In this document: positions 9,093 to 18,371 of the stretch, one piece after another | Layout: the number at the start of each line of letters is the position of its first letter | How positions within the stretch are numbered: the first letter of the stretch is position 1 | Origin: Cyclostephanos tholiformis | Lineage: Eukaryota; Bacillariophyta; Thalassiosirophyceae; Thalassiosirales; Thalassiosiraceae | Assembly: GCA_036939975.1 (NCBI GenBank) | Contig: JALLPB010000234.1 | Span: 1 to 19,469 of the forward strand | Direction: 5' to 3' | Length of the DNA: 19,469 nt | Position numbers and translations under genes: made by a program | Notes under the pieces: generated by a model | What the model saw: the letters and a program-made list of their open reading frames with translations, nothing else | The model's database searches: none | What the model was told of the DNA's origin: nothing

Positions 9093-9548
9093 TTTTTCTG
9101 TCAAGATTTGTGTGGTGGCATCTGAAGCCATCCTTTCCTCATCTTTTGGTGATCTACCTGTCTCAAGCATCCCCATTTCACTTGGTTTGCCCCACTAATC
9201 TTGTTGAATTGAAACAACATGGTCTAAGTCTCATCTGTTTCCAGTAGCTTGATGCAGATGACCTATACTAATTAGTCTGTAGACTATGCTCACAAGAATG
9301 GGCCAAGGCACTCTCTGCTATTTCTGTCAAGGTTCATTTGGTGGGGATTTATTCTTTCCTACTCCCTCTGAAACCATATTTTTGTCATCTGTTGGCAATC
9401 TAATACCTGTCTCAAGTACACCCAATTCACTGGTTTGCCCATCCAATCTTGTTGAATTGAAGCAACTTGGACTATGTCTCTTATCTGTTTCTGGTAGCTC
9501 TGTGCAGATGACAGATACTAGTGAGTCTGCTGACTTTGTTTACAAGAA
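9093..9548. repeat. Diverged ~210-bp tandem duplication
   Basis: Copy 1 (about 9093-9300) and copy 2 (about 9319-9548) share ordered blocks. Examples are ttctgtcaag, acctgtctcaag, tcttgttgaattgaa, gcagatgac and atact, with small indels between. Copy 2 is open in one frame and forms the start of the ORF at 9286-9702. The matching frame of copy 1 is closed by several stops. This is a direct duplication of an ancestral segment, probably coding, with one copy decayed. Confidence 0.7.
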
Positions 9549-9702
9549 GAGATCCAGGCACAATTCTTTGAAGGCCAACATGCTCTGCAGCAACTGTAGG
9601 CATCTAGTTACTATTATTCCTCAAGCAAAGTTTGCCTCAGGATCAATGAAGTCAAGGAAAAGTAAAATGTCTAGATGTAAAAAGAAGAGGCTCAAGCAAT
9701 AA
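9286..9702 (+). CDS. Hypothetical 138-residue basic protein with two CxxC pairs
   Basis: A real ATG opens the frame, with an in-frame TAG two codons upstream. The product has CYFC near residues 11-14 and CSNC near residues 100-103. Its tail is strongly basic (KSRKSKMSRCKKKRLKQ), suggesting nucleic-acid binding or a nuclear localisation signal. The first ~90 residues come from copy 2 of the local duplication. No family is recognised. The AT-rich codon use differs from the GC-richer named genes and resembles the surrounding region, so it may be a transposon fragment or a young or decayed gene. Confidence 0.3.
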   Translation: MLTRMGQGTLCYFCQGSFGGDLFFPTPSETIFLSSVGNLIPVSSTPNSLVCPSNLVELKQLGLCLLSVSGSSVQMTDTSESADFVYKKRSRHNSLKANMLCSNCRHLVTIIPQAKFASGSMKSRKSKMSRCKKKRLKQ

Positions 9703-10329
9703 TCATTGTTAATCCCCATCCTCCCTTTGAAGTCATATCAGATCTCTTACTTATTTCCTGAACCTGTGTTTATTGAGGACCATGGTGTCATTTTTTGGTT
9801 TTTTTTTGTTGTGGGTTGTGTTTTGGTGTGTGGTAATGGCGGTTGGTTTTGAGAGTCTGCCATTGGTCTCAGAGGACAAAAAAAACTACATATGTAGGGT
9901 TTGGTATAAATTATAGACTCCGATTTTTTCTTTTGAAATCACTCCTACATACATAGGGCTTTCATATGAAAAAAGACTGTATCTTCCTTGCTTGTTTCTA
10001 TTTTGCAATTTGAATCTATTAATCATGAAAGGCCATTTTTTTAGATTTTTATGTACTAAGTTCATTGGAATACAGTACATGAAAATGAAAAAGGAAGAAA
10101 AATGAATGATGAACCTAATATTTTTATTTTTTCATGTATCACAATTTGTAGCATGTGGGATTCTTCTTTCGGGACATAGAAAGCTGTTGCAAAATAAGAA
10201 AAGTCAAAGAAAAAAGGAGAAAATGACAGTTTAAATCCGTTTAAAGGCTCATAGGCCCAATTCAGGGGCTTATTTGCCCCATCTAACAAAATTTCAAGGT
10301 AGTAAGGGGCATTGTTCTGCTTCTGATGT
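9703..10329. other. AT-rich stretch with one weak minus-strand ORF
   Basis: Long T- and A-runs dominate. A 106-codon minus-strand frame (10382-10062) has a Phe-rich composition (SFSPFFFDFSYF) that mostly reflects T-rich DNA, and it shows no motif. I do not support it as a gene. Confidence 0.4.
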
Positions 10330-10725
10330 CCCACATAGCATGAGATTGGTGATGTGAGATCAACATTGCATGAGATCAGCAATGTGACATCGGCATCACA
10401 TGATGTGACATCTTGTGCGATGTCTAGGTAGGTACGATAGGTAGGTAATAATGGTAATGCACAAACTTTACAGCCCAGGTCTACTTACAAATAGGTAGGT
10501 AGCAATGGTAATGCGTAAACTTTACAGCCGGCCCCAATGCCATGTAACAACATGATGATGAGGACAAGGACAATGACCTGCACCGGCTAGTTTGGTCAAA
10601 TTCTATCTTATTGTTGTAATGTGAGGTGCATGCGTCACATCATGTGACATCCATGTCACATCGCTCCACATCACGGTTGTGAGTCTCACATCACATGAGA
10701 TTGGCAATGTGGTTTCCACATTGTA
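10330..10725. repeat. Foldback-like block of TGTGACATC / GATGTGACA words
   Basis: Two clusters, about 10338-10422 and 10617-10725, are built from the words tgtgacatc, cacatgatgtgaca, gtcacatcatgtgacatc and related forms in both orientations. catgagattggtgatgtg near 10338 recurs as catgagattggcaatgtg near 10694. Between the clusters lies a separate direct repeat. Such word-dense, partly palindromic flanks are typical of degenerate foldback elements or simple satellites. Confidence 0.55.
10437..10529. repeat. 39-bp direct repeat with 54-bp period
   Basis: ataggtaggtaataatggta... (10437-10475) and ataggtaggtagcaatggta... (10491-10529) match at almost every position through the shared aaactttacagcc end. 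Confidence 0.8.
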
Positions 10726-10780
10726 GGCCTATCCCTTAAAAGGATTTCATCATTGTGACTGTCCAACTGAGAAAGCCTTC

Positions 10781-11368
10781 TTGGGAATTTCAGCAAAATT
10801 TCAATTCAAAAGGTGCGGGAATTATTTTTACATTTTTTGCTTAAAAAATTTGCTTTCTGGGACTGAAACCATGGCCAGGCGTGTTTTTTGGCATATAATT
10901 CAATATGGGTGGCAAGTCCACTCCTGTAGACTAGACTTGGAGTTTGGAGAACCCAGCAGGGGAGTGGGTTCAAGGTGGAAACAACTTGGTTGTTATCTGT
11001 AATCAGTCCAAATGTGCTGGGCGGGTGTTGTTTGTGGCCGTGGTCTGTCTGTGGGAGAGTTCAAAAATTATTTGGTTCCAACATTATTTGTCTTGCAGGG
11101 AGTGTTCCGGAATTTGATTAAGTATTTTAAAAAGTTTCCAGTTTTTGATTTTTTTAATCCCTGGCACCCTCCAAAGTTGTCTCAAAATGAGATTTGGTGG
11201 AAAGAAATTTTCATTTTTAAGGAAGAGGCCTCTCCTTCTCCTGATGCCTGCATCATATTGGAATGGCATGCTAAACCATGTGTTAGCTCAGGGGGGATCA
11301 ACCTCATCAAACATTCTTTATTGGCGATACACCAAACACAACAGCATTGTAAATTGTGCTCTTTGTGA
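10781..11368 (+). pseudogene. Possible decayed coding stretch, one frame with a single stop
   Basis: One frame is open for about 196 codons except for a single TAA at 11000-11002. The 3' part (11012-11368) would encode 118 residues, including NPWHPPKLSQNEIWWKEIF. No family is recognised and there is no convincing start. Stops are expected more often than this in AT-rich DNA, so a coding ancestor is plausible but not shown. Confidence 0.25.
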
Positions 11369-11958
11369 GCATTTTGTTGTGGGGGGAATTAAGCATCTCT
11401 TTGTTTACCCAATTAACAGCTAAATAGCTTTACCTGATCGGACGGGAATGAAAAACTTCAACCCAATAACTTTTTGTGTAGGAATCAGTTCAAAAAGGAT
11501 AAAAAACACAACACAACCACAACCACAACAATCTCTACCATGGCAAGCTTTTGCCCCCTCCAGGGATTTGGATATTGTATTTACACCCCATCCAGTGCAA
11601 GCATGATGCAGACAAGGGGTTGGGTGAGGGCATGGTTGAAGCGATTTACTTAAATTGCACAACTGAAAGAGTAATTACTTAATATTTAACTACGTTATTA
11701 TTTACAATGTACTAAAATGTAAGAAACTTGATGGCAATTTTGACAACCATGCCACCGAGGGGATAGGGCACAAAGCACATAGATCAATGGAGTGTATTGG
11801 GGGCTTCGTGCAAAGCCCCTAAATGCTGCCACCAGACAAGTGCTAGTGCAATATTGCCCCGGTGGATGTCATGGTCATTGTCATCAGCGCGACAAAATAA
11901 CACAAAGCAAAGCTAGGTTTTAGCCAGCCTTTATTGTCCTCTTTTGCTAGTTATTTGC
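11369..11958. other. Non-coding stretch with a 7-bp hairpin
   Basis: No gene is supported. ggggctt (11800-11806) and aagcccc (11813-11819) form a perfect stem with a 6-base loop. A CAA/ACC-rich patch lies at about 11506-11530. Confidence 0.4.
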
Positions 11959-12166
11959 ATGGATTTCATAACACAAAATGGACTCTCTACTCAGCTCATG
12001 GATGCGACAAGCTTTGTGAAAGAGTGGATTGAGAGCATTGTAGCTGACAAGCTCAGGTAATTTTTTGATATATTCAGATTTTTGAGTGGACAAAAATTGA
12101 TGAAGATATTATTTTTTTACGAAGCCTGTAAAAAAAATGGTCACATAGGTGCAACCATAGGGGTAA

Positions 12167-12180
12167 AGCTGTTAACAGCT
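12167..12180. repeat. Perfect 14-bp palindrome
   Basis: agctgttaacagct is its own reverse complement. It is partly flanked by ccatag upstream and atgg downstream. Confidence 0.6.
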
Positions 12181-12202
12181 ATGGTCTCATATCTGCAACC
12201 AC

Positions 12203-12379
12203 TTGTGTGATATCATACTAGTTTAAATGCAAAATTAGCAACCAGTGTGATATTCTTAAATGTTATAATAGAAATGGTGAGGAATTGCCTCAGCACTCCA
12301 GTGCCAGTGTGATATTATAAAATAGGGAAAACAAGTTGGTAGTAATCAGAAACTTAGAAAAGTGGTTGTGTGATATCAT
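12203..12379. repeat. Four copies of gtgtgatat, roughly 61-bp spaced
   Basis: gtgtgatat occurs at 12205, 12245, 12307 and 12368, with the last three spaced 62 and 61 bases apart. The outer two share the 14-mer ttgtgtgatatcat and the inner two share ccagtgtgatatt. This looks like a degenerate minisatellite. Confidence 0.5.
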
Positions 12380-13586
12380 CAAACTATGTCCTTTGGCGGA
12401 ACAAATAGATTCCACCTATTTCCCCCCTTTTTAGACTTGAACATAAATTATTTGACCTTTGCGGTCACTCTATAGGCGTGCCAGTAGGGGTGATAGGAGG
12501 TGTTGCAGTCAGGCAACACCATAACTAATGAATGATGTGTATGCATACACCATGACATATAGTATGCAATCCTTTGTTGAAGTAGTGACTGAACCAAATG
12601 CTTCAATAAAAAACTCCCCTTCACTTTCAGCATCTGTCAAGTCTGATGTAGGCTGGCTACCAAACTTGGCAAGCAAGTCAGGATCTCTACTGGAACAGTT
12701 GTACCAGCTGTGCATCAAGTTATCTCGTTTGATTGAGGGACTGCAAACATGTAGAACTGATAATTCTGTCTAACAGAGGATGCAGCGAGCTAAGGGTTCA
12801 GCTGTGGAGGAGTTTGCTCTGCAGATACTATGATAAGTTGGGACCAAATATGTTTGGGGATTTCAGGATATACAATCCTTGTTCAATACCACTACTGAAA
12901 ATATTTCTAGAGCGAAAGTAGATGACATTCCTCATGCACCATTGAAGTTGTTCCCATCACTTGAGGGATAAATATCAAGTGCCCAACCTGTTTCATCATT
13001 GCCATGTCAAGGTTGCCAAATTAAAGAACTTGTAATCCTGCTTACACATGAATGCCATGCAAGGTGGCCTCACTCAGGATAAAGGCATGGTTGGCATTAG
13101 GTCGGTCCTGACATCCTGCCAGGAGAAATACACCAGGTCATGAGCTGGGAGGATATAAATGTAGATTGGATTGATAGTGATGGTAATATCAACAAAAACT
13201 TTGCTGTTGTACGTCAATCCCCAAATGCTGATCCCTGTTGAATTTGGGGAAACATTTGGAATGATAAAATTCCCCAGGGGTATAAAGGACATGCTGGGAT
13301 TGATGTTTGAGCAGGGATACAAGATGCTTCATTTATCAGTTTGCTGTCAATGCAGCTAATGGCTGCCTGTTCAGCCAAGGAAGCCATGAATCCATTGCAT
13401 TTTGCTGATGTAATTTGCCTTAACATTCAACCCTCAAGAATTCTGCGCATCCCACTGGAGGTTAGACATGGTCCTCAAGTTCATTACGAGGAGTTGTTGT
13501 GTCACCGATGTCAAAGACCCACCCCATCAGCCGTCCATGATTATGACCTTGCCCAACGGCATTGGCTTGGGTGGTGTGGCACATGA

Positions 13587-13818
13587 CCATGTCCTTGGTG
13601 GCGAAAGTTGATAATAGAAAGCAGATTAGCCGTTTTCAAGGTACCTCTAAAATAAAATGACGGTGTGTACCCTATCTCGTGTCATATAAACTCAGGAATC
13701 AATATCATATCAGAACCAGAACCCTGATGGGAGGGCAACCCGAGGCTGTCAACCAAAACCAAAAATGCCACTTCTCACATTATCACAAAATAACAGATAG
13801 TTGAAGAAGAAGGCCTTT
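13587..13818 (+). promoter_or_regulatory. Upstream region of the opine dehydrogenase gene
   Basis: A TATA-like word (atataaa, 13684-13690) lies about 130 bases before the chosen ATG, allowing a normal short leader. No other gene is visible. Confidence 0.4.
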
Positions 13819-15169
13819 ATGTCATCAATCATGTTCTCCTCCAACAACAACGAAAATGGCAAGAGGAAGATTCTATTATGCGGTGGTGGTAACGCAATCC
13901 ACGTCTTGACGTCCTACATTGGATCGCGCACCGATTGTGATGTCGCCATATTTTCCACATTCCCAGGCGAAGCAAACAGGATTCGCGATGCCATTCCCGA
14001 TGAAGGCATCCATTGCGTCAACGACTTAGGCGAGGAAAAGTACGGAAAGCCAGTTCAAGTCAGTGACAAGGCCGATGACGTCGTCCCTGGATCGGATGTT
14101 ATCATCCTCGCGATTCCTTCCTTCACGCATAAACTGTATCTAAAGGCCGTGGCACCGTTCGTCCAGCCCGGTGTCATCATTGGAGCCATGCCCGGCGAGG
14201 GCGGTTTTGATTTGTGCGCCCGCTACGTTCTCGGCTCGGACTTCGTCGATCAGTCTAATCTATTCGCGCTCGAGACGCTACCTTGGGCCTGTCGCATCGT
14301 GGTACGTGTGTTTCAATGTTAACGCGAGGTACTATGTCCGGATGTGCAACTCCAAAACTTCATTCGTACTTTATTAATTAATTTCACAGGAATATGGAAA
14401 ACGAGTCGAGGTCTTGGGCACGAAGAAGGAAATCGATGTTGGGATCTCTGACGGCAAGAACAATAGCGCCAAGTCGGTCTTGGATCTATTGCAACAATTG
14501 ATCGGCCCCTTGCCGATATTAAAACCGGCGTGCAATTTTTTGGCTGTCACCCTCATGAACATCAACTCCGTGTGGCATCCCACGATATCGTATGCCTTCT
14601 ATCGTAACTGGGACGGTCAGCCCTTCGACGAGCCACCCCTGTTTTATTATGGCGCGGAAGAGTTCACCGGCGAGAAACTGGCCAAGGTATCGGACGAGGT
14701 CTTGAGCATCCGCACTAAGATCCAGGAGAAGTATCCCGATTTGGACTTGTCCAGTTTGCACCACGTCCGTGAATGGATGCTTACAAGCTACGGCGACGAT
14801 ATCGGCGACAAGTCCAGCATTCACACCATGCTGAAAACCAACAAGGGATATCGTGGCCTGACTCATCCCACCCGAGAAATCAGGGCCGACGACGGTACGA
14901 GGAAGTTCATGCCTAATTTTCAGTACCGATATTTCACCGAGGACGTTCCGATGGGATTGTGCGTAACGCGCGGGATCGCAGAGCTCGCTGGCGTTCCCAC
15001 CCCCAATATAGATGACGTCATAATGTGGTGCCAGGGCGTAATGAACAAGGAATACTTGGTCGATGGCAAATTCGTTGGTCACGACATTCCGAGTACATGC
15101 AGTCCCCAGGCATACGGATTTGTCGATTTGGATGATTTCCTTCGTGCAAACAAATACATTTCGCCGTAG
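13819..15169 (+). CDS. Opine dehydrogenase (octopine/nopaline dehydrogenase family), two exons
   Basis: NAD(P)H-dependent enzymes of this family reductively condense an amino acid with a keto acid such as pyruvate. Exons 13819-14301 and 14390-15169 encode 420 residues, normal for the family (~400). The phase-0 intron of 88 bp (gtacgt...ttcacag) joins CRIV to EYGKRVEVLG. KILLCGGGNAIHVL (17-30) is the Rossmann nucleotide-binding loop. VIILAIPSFTH and GVIIGAMPGEGGFD complete the first domain. The C-terminal helical domain carries NINSVWHP with His224, the likely counterpart of the catalytic His212 of scallop octopine dehydrogenase, then YRGLTHP, EDVPMGL (345-351) and GVPTPNIDD (362-370). No targeting signal, so probably cytosolic. 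Substrates cannot be inferred. The start at 13819 is the first ATG in frame; 13831 is an alternative. It ends 91 bases from the panE stop on the other strand. Confidence 0.92.
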
Positions 15170-15260
15170 GAATCCAGCAAATATCCCTTGAGCACGGAAC
15201 GTCACGTGGATATATCCACGATAGTTGTAAGAATAGCTCTCCTCCAAACTAAATGTGGCT

Positions 15261-16982
15261 TTAGTAATATGATGATTTGCGCGACGAGGACGTCAACTCG
15301 TCTACGAGTCGGCACATTTCGGTATTAAGCGGGCATTCGACCCCGTGCCTCTCCCGTCCCAGCGTCGAGACGTAACCGTTCAGGTAACGCACCTCCGTCG
15401 ACCGTCCCGCCTCGACGTCCTGCAACATCGACGACACGTTGTCGCGAGTGACGGACATCACCCCCATGACGTAACCCTCCAGCGAGGACACGGACAGAGT
15501 CTCCACGGTCGACGGATGACGCACCATTTCCATCGTCGCGACGGCGGACACCTCCTCCAATATCCCCATCGCGATCGTCCTAATGATGATCGCGTCATCA
15601 TCCCCCAACCGTGATGATCCCGCCGTCATCGCATCGAGCAGATCACCGTTCCTAATCCGGTGTACTGCCGTTAGCGGATTGATCACGCAGTTGGCGGCGA
15701 GCTTCCTCCACAATATGGCTTCCATTTCCGCATCCGACGAAACGTGCGATGCGTCCCACCCGATCGACGTACATGCGTCGACGAATTCGCGATCGGCGCA
15801 TACCGTCGATCCAATCCCCGCGTGCACGATGTCGTAGTGCCCGACGAAGTCGTCATCCCCAACGTCGTCGTCGTGGTCCCTAGTGCCGGCCGTGGGTCGA
15901 TTCCTGTAAGCGCCGTGCGTCGTGGTCCCGAGGACTATGCGCACCCCCCCCGACGACGTCCCCGAACGTTCCCGACACCCCGATGTCGCCCCATCGTATC
16001 CGCCATCGCGCGGATGTCGTCGTCGTGGTACGAACCGATCGTATATCGCGTCGCGTATCGATAATGCGCCGTTCGAGAGTATTATCACCCTGGCCACATC
16101 GTCCTTTTCGTCATTTGCCGCGATGTCGTCTCTGTTTGACGACGATGACGACGACGACGTCGAGGAGGACGGCAGCAGTCGGCCCCATACGCCGCGTAGC
16201 GCCTCGATCGCATCGTTCGCCTTCGTGCAAAGGAGGAGGCACCTAATCGGACCGCCGCGGTCGTTTCCCCGGTCGTGTTCGTCGTCGTCCAGGTCGTACC
16301 GAATCGTCAATTCCGCGCGCACGTCATGCCTCGATACGACGTCGCCGATCGCAGAAGCGCGTCGAGTACGACGATGATATTCGTCCCACGCCGACGAGGA
16401 CGACATCGATCTCCCAGACGACGACGACGACGACGACGACGAAGGCGGCGGCGGACGTCGCACGGTCACTCGGGCGAATCGACTCGTCGACCCATCGCCG
16501 CGACGCGAGGACGACCATCGTAGGCGTGACTCGTGGTGCGAACGCAGGATGAGCGTGACCGCATCGTCGTCGTCGTCGTCGTCGTCGTCTTCGTCGTCGT
16601 TTTCGTCCTGATGATCGCGATGATGATGATTACTACCACGACGACGACGGCGGCGGCGGGAGTAGTATGCGTCGAGCATCGCCGACGCGTACAATAGGCC
16701 GATGGGACCGCAGCCGAGGACGTGCATCGGGAAGATGCCGGATGTCGACGTCGTCCGGTAATTGGGGGGGGACGTCATCCGATCGATCCGTCCGAGCGCC
16801 GCAGTTGCGGTCGACGTAATCGTCGTCGAACGACGCGGCGGCGGCGGGGTGGGCGGACGATGGCCGATGGGTGGTCCTATCCACCGCGACGGCGCGAGGG
16901 CGACGACGGCCGATCGGAGCGGTCGGATGATGGCGCGGATCATGTCATCGCATCCTCCCTCCGACTTCGGTCTCCCCCGCAC
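15261..16982 (-). CDS. panE: 2-dehydropantoate 2-reductase (ketopantoate reductase)
   Basis: Reduces ketopantoate to pantoate with NADPH in pantothenate/CoA synthesis. A single uninterrupted frame gives 573 residues against ~300 in E. coli. MHVLGCGPIGLLYA (86-99) is the Rossmann loop. LLLCTKANDAIEAL holds the family lysine (Lys254), and ILSNGAL holds the conserved Asn304. LWRKLAANCVINPLTAVHRIRNGDLL (two adjoining halves, 424-449) carries the likely catalytic Lys427. SSMLQDVEAGRSTEVRYLNGY (in part, 517-537) holds the likely Glu530 and matches E. coli SSMLQD/TEIDYINGF. The extra length is low-complexity insertions between core elements: Arg/His/Asp at 109-140, Pro/Ser at 176-198, Ser at 272-282 and Asp at 369-378. 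Met14 opens an Arg-rich amphipathic start (MIRAIIRPLRSAVVAL), suggesting mitochondrial import (inference). No splice junction is needed. Confidence 0.92.
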   Translation of the reverse strand: MRGRPKSEGGCDDMIRAIIRPLRSAVVALAPSRWIGPPIGHRPPTPPPPRRSTTITSTATAALGRIDRMTSPPNYRTTSTSGIFPMHVLGCGPIGLLYASAMLDAYYSRRRRRRRGSNHHHRDHQDENDDEDDDDDDDDDAVTLILRSHHESRLRWSSSRRGDGSTSRFARVTVRRPPPPSSSSSSSSSGRSMSSSSAWDEYHRRTRRASAIGDVVSRHDVRAELTIRYDLDDDEHDRGNDRGGPIRCLLLCTKANDAIEALRGVWGRLLPSSSTSSSSSSSNRDDIAANDEKDDVARVIILSNGALSIRDAIYDRFVPRRRHPRDGGYDGATSGCRERSGTSSGGVRIVLGTTTHGAYRNRPTAGTRDHDDDVGDDDFVGHYDIVHAGIGSTVCADREFVDACTSIGWDASHVSSDAEMEAILWRKLAANCVINPLTAVHRIRNGDLLDAMTAGSSRLGDDDAIIIRTIAMGILEEVSAVATMEMVRHPSTVETLSVSSLEGYVMGVMSVTRDNVSSMLQDVEAGRSTEVRYLNGYVSTLGRERHGVECPLNTEMCRLVDELTSSSRKSSYY

Positions 16983-17478
16983 CCTCGCATCGTGGGGGAC
17001 GCGGCCTTGCCATCTCTTGCCATATTATATCATACTCACTGACCTGACACATAAAAACATACACACACGATGTCATGATATAATGTTGTGGTGTGCCTCT
17101 ATGATGATCCTTTCACGAGGGAAACAGTACTATATCACGTAGAGATGCCACAAGACAATGAGCACCCACGGCCTCCAACCGGTAACACCCACTATCGCAT
17201 CGTACCACACGAGAGGCTCGCCATTGATGAGCAAGCTGCAGTCGATGGCTTGGAGCGGATTATGGGGGGTGTTTGTTGAAGTACTTCTTAATTACTCAAT
17301 CTAAATTTCAATTGTTTATAGTCCTACCTTACTCTACTCGCCATTGTGGGGTGGACCAGATCGCCCGTGGGTGGAATGTGATGTCCAGTTATTCAATAAA
17401 ATATCCACTATCCATCGCAATTATCCCTCATCCACTCCACTGCCGATATAACATGAAAAGAAAGGCCATCGAGGCGGT
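16983..17478. other. Intergenic region between panE and the p24 gene
   Basis: Both neighbours are on the minus strand, so this holds the panE promoter and the p24 3' end. A small plus-strand ORF (17079-17279) lies inside and is listed separately. The remainder, 17280-17478, is AT-rich without a gene. Confidence 0.5.
17079..17279 (+). other. Small open frame or gene fragment, ~66 codons
   Basis: Open from just after a TGA at 17076 to TGA at 17277. It has balanced protein-like composition, including CLYDDPFTRETVLYHVEMP and RLAIDEQAAVDGLERIMGG. It lacks an ATG before an internal Met at codon 22 or so, so it is more likely a fragment of a decayed gene, or chance, than a gene. No family is recognised. 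Confidence 0.25.
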
Positions 17479-18327
17479 TCACCGCCCCAACTTCGGACCG
17501 CCACCGAACCACTTCCTTATCGTGTAAACCTGCCAACCCGTGATACCCATGTAAACGAAAGTCTCGACGAGATTTCCCAGGACCAGATGACTGTACAGGT
17601 GCTGATTCTTGATAGTCCTCCAATTCCACTTACGTCGTTCCTCGAGCTGCTTGTTAATTATCTCCGAGTATACCCGTTCGAGTATGCGTAGCTGCTCCCT
17701 CGTCACTCTCAGGTCCTCGTCCTCGATGTCCCCCATTCCCGCCCTCCCCTTACCCGCACCCTCCTTCCCCTGCGCTTGCCCCTCCCCCTCCTCCTCCTCC
17801 TCCTCGTAAAGCGCGCGTATTTCCGAATGTATTTCCACCTCCTCGAGTCCTGGCACGTGACCGGTACGGGCATCGACCTTCCCGTGCGTCGACTCCTTGC
17901 GCAATTCCATCTCGGCGGTCACGAGATCGTGAGCCGTATTCGCGCACAGTCGGTACCATCCCGGCGATTCGATTACCACGGTCCTCTCGTAGGGTTCCCC
18001 CGCCGGCGGTCGTATCGTCTCGGTAAGTCGCCTGCGGCGGCCGCCATTCCTCTTCCGCCTCGGGGGGGGAGGAGGGATTTTCCTCCCCTCGCCGCCCTCG
18101 GAGTCGTCCCCCCCGTCGCGGTGGCCATCGTCCGGAACGTCGGTGGCGGATGCCACCGGCGCCGGCTTCAGGTTCCTAATCTGCAACTTCACGAAGTCGT
18201 CGTCGACCTCCGCCTCCCTGTGCAGGTGCTCGATGTTCGCCTCCTCCCTCGCCAGGTACGCGTCGTCGACCTCCACGATCCCTTCCTCCCCCGACGGAAC
18301 TCGACGTCGTCCCGGAGGACGATCTCC

Positions 18328-18371
<44 letters not shown>

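Larger units (their letters stand above)
11959..13586 (+). pseudogene. Possible decayed protein-coding region, unknown family
   Basis: From the ATG at 11959 to about 12527, one frame gives protein-like text broken by several stops (12058 and later). From 12528 to 13586 an adjacent frame continues without an evident frameshift for ~353 codons. Its stops are at 12771, 12831, 12834, 12969, 13080, 13098, 13239, 13308 and 13584, fewer than chance would predict for DNA of this composition. Stretches such as HECHARWPHSG and EDINVDWIDSDGNINK look protein-like. I do not recognise the family; a dead retroelement or host gene are both possible. Chance is not excluded. Confidence 0.25.

Noticed and set aside
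10062..10382. 106-codon minus-strand ORF
   Set aside because: Phe/Ser-rich composition follows from T-rich DNA; no motif, and it overlaps the repeat block.
13690..13720. tatcagaacc after a TATA box, like an LTR end followed by a tRNA-Met primer-binding site
   Set aside because: The match is short and imperfect, no second LTR is visible in the window, and the site sits where the opine dehydrogenase promoter should be.
17479..18276. Separate gene for the downstream p24 half
   Set aside because: The apparent start is GTG, not ATG. The frame is open back to the poly-G tract, and the two halves complete one GOLD-domain protein.
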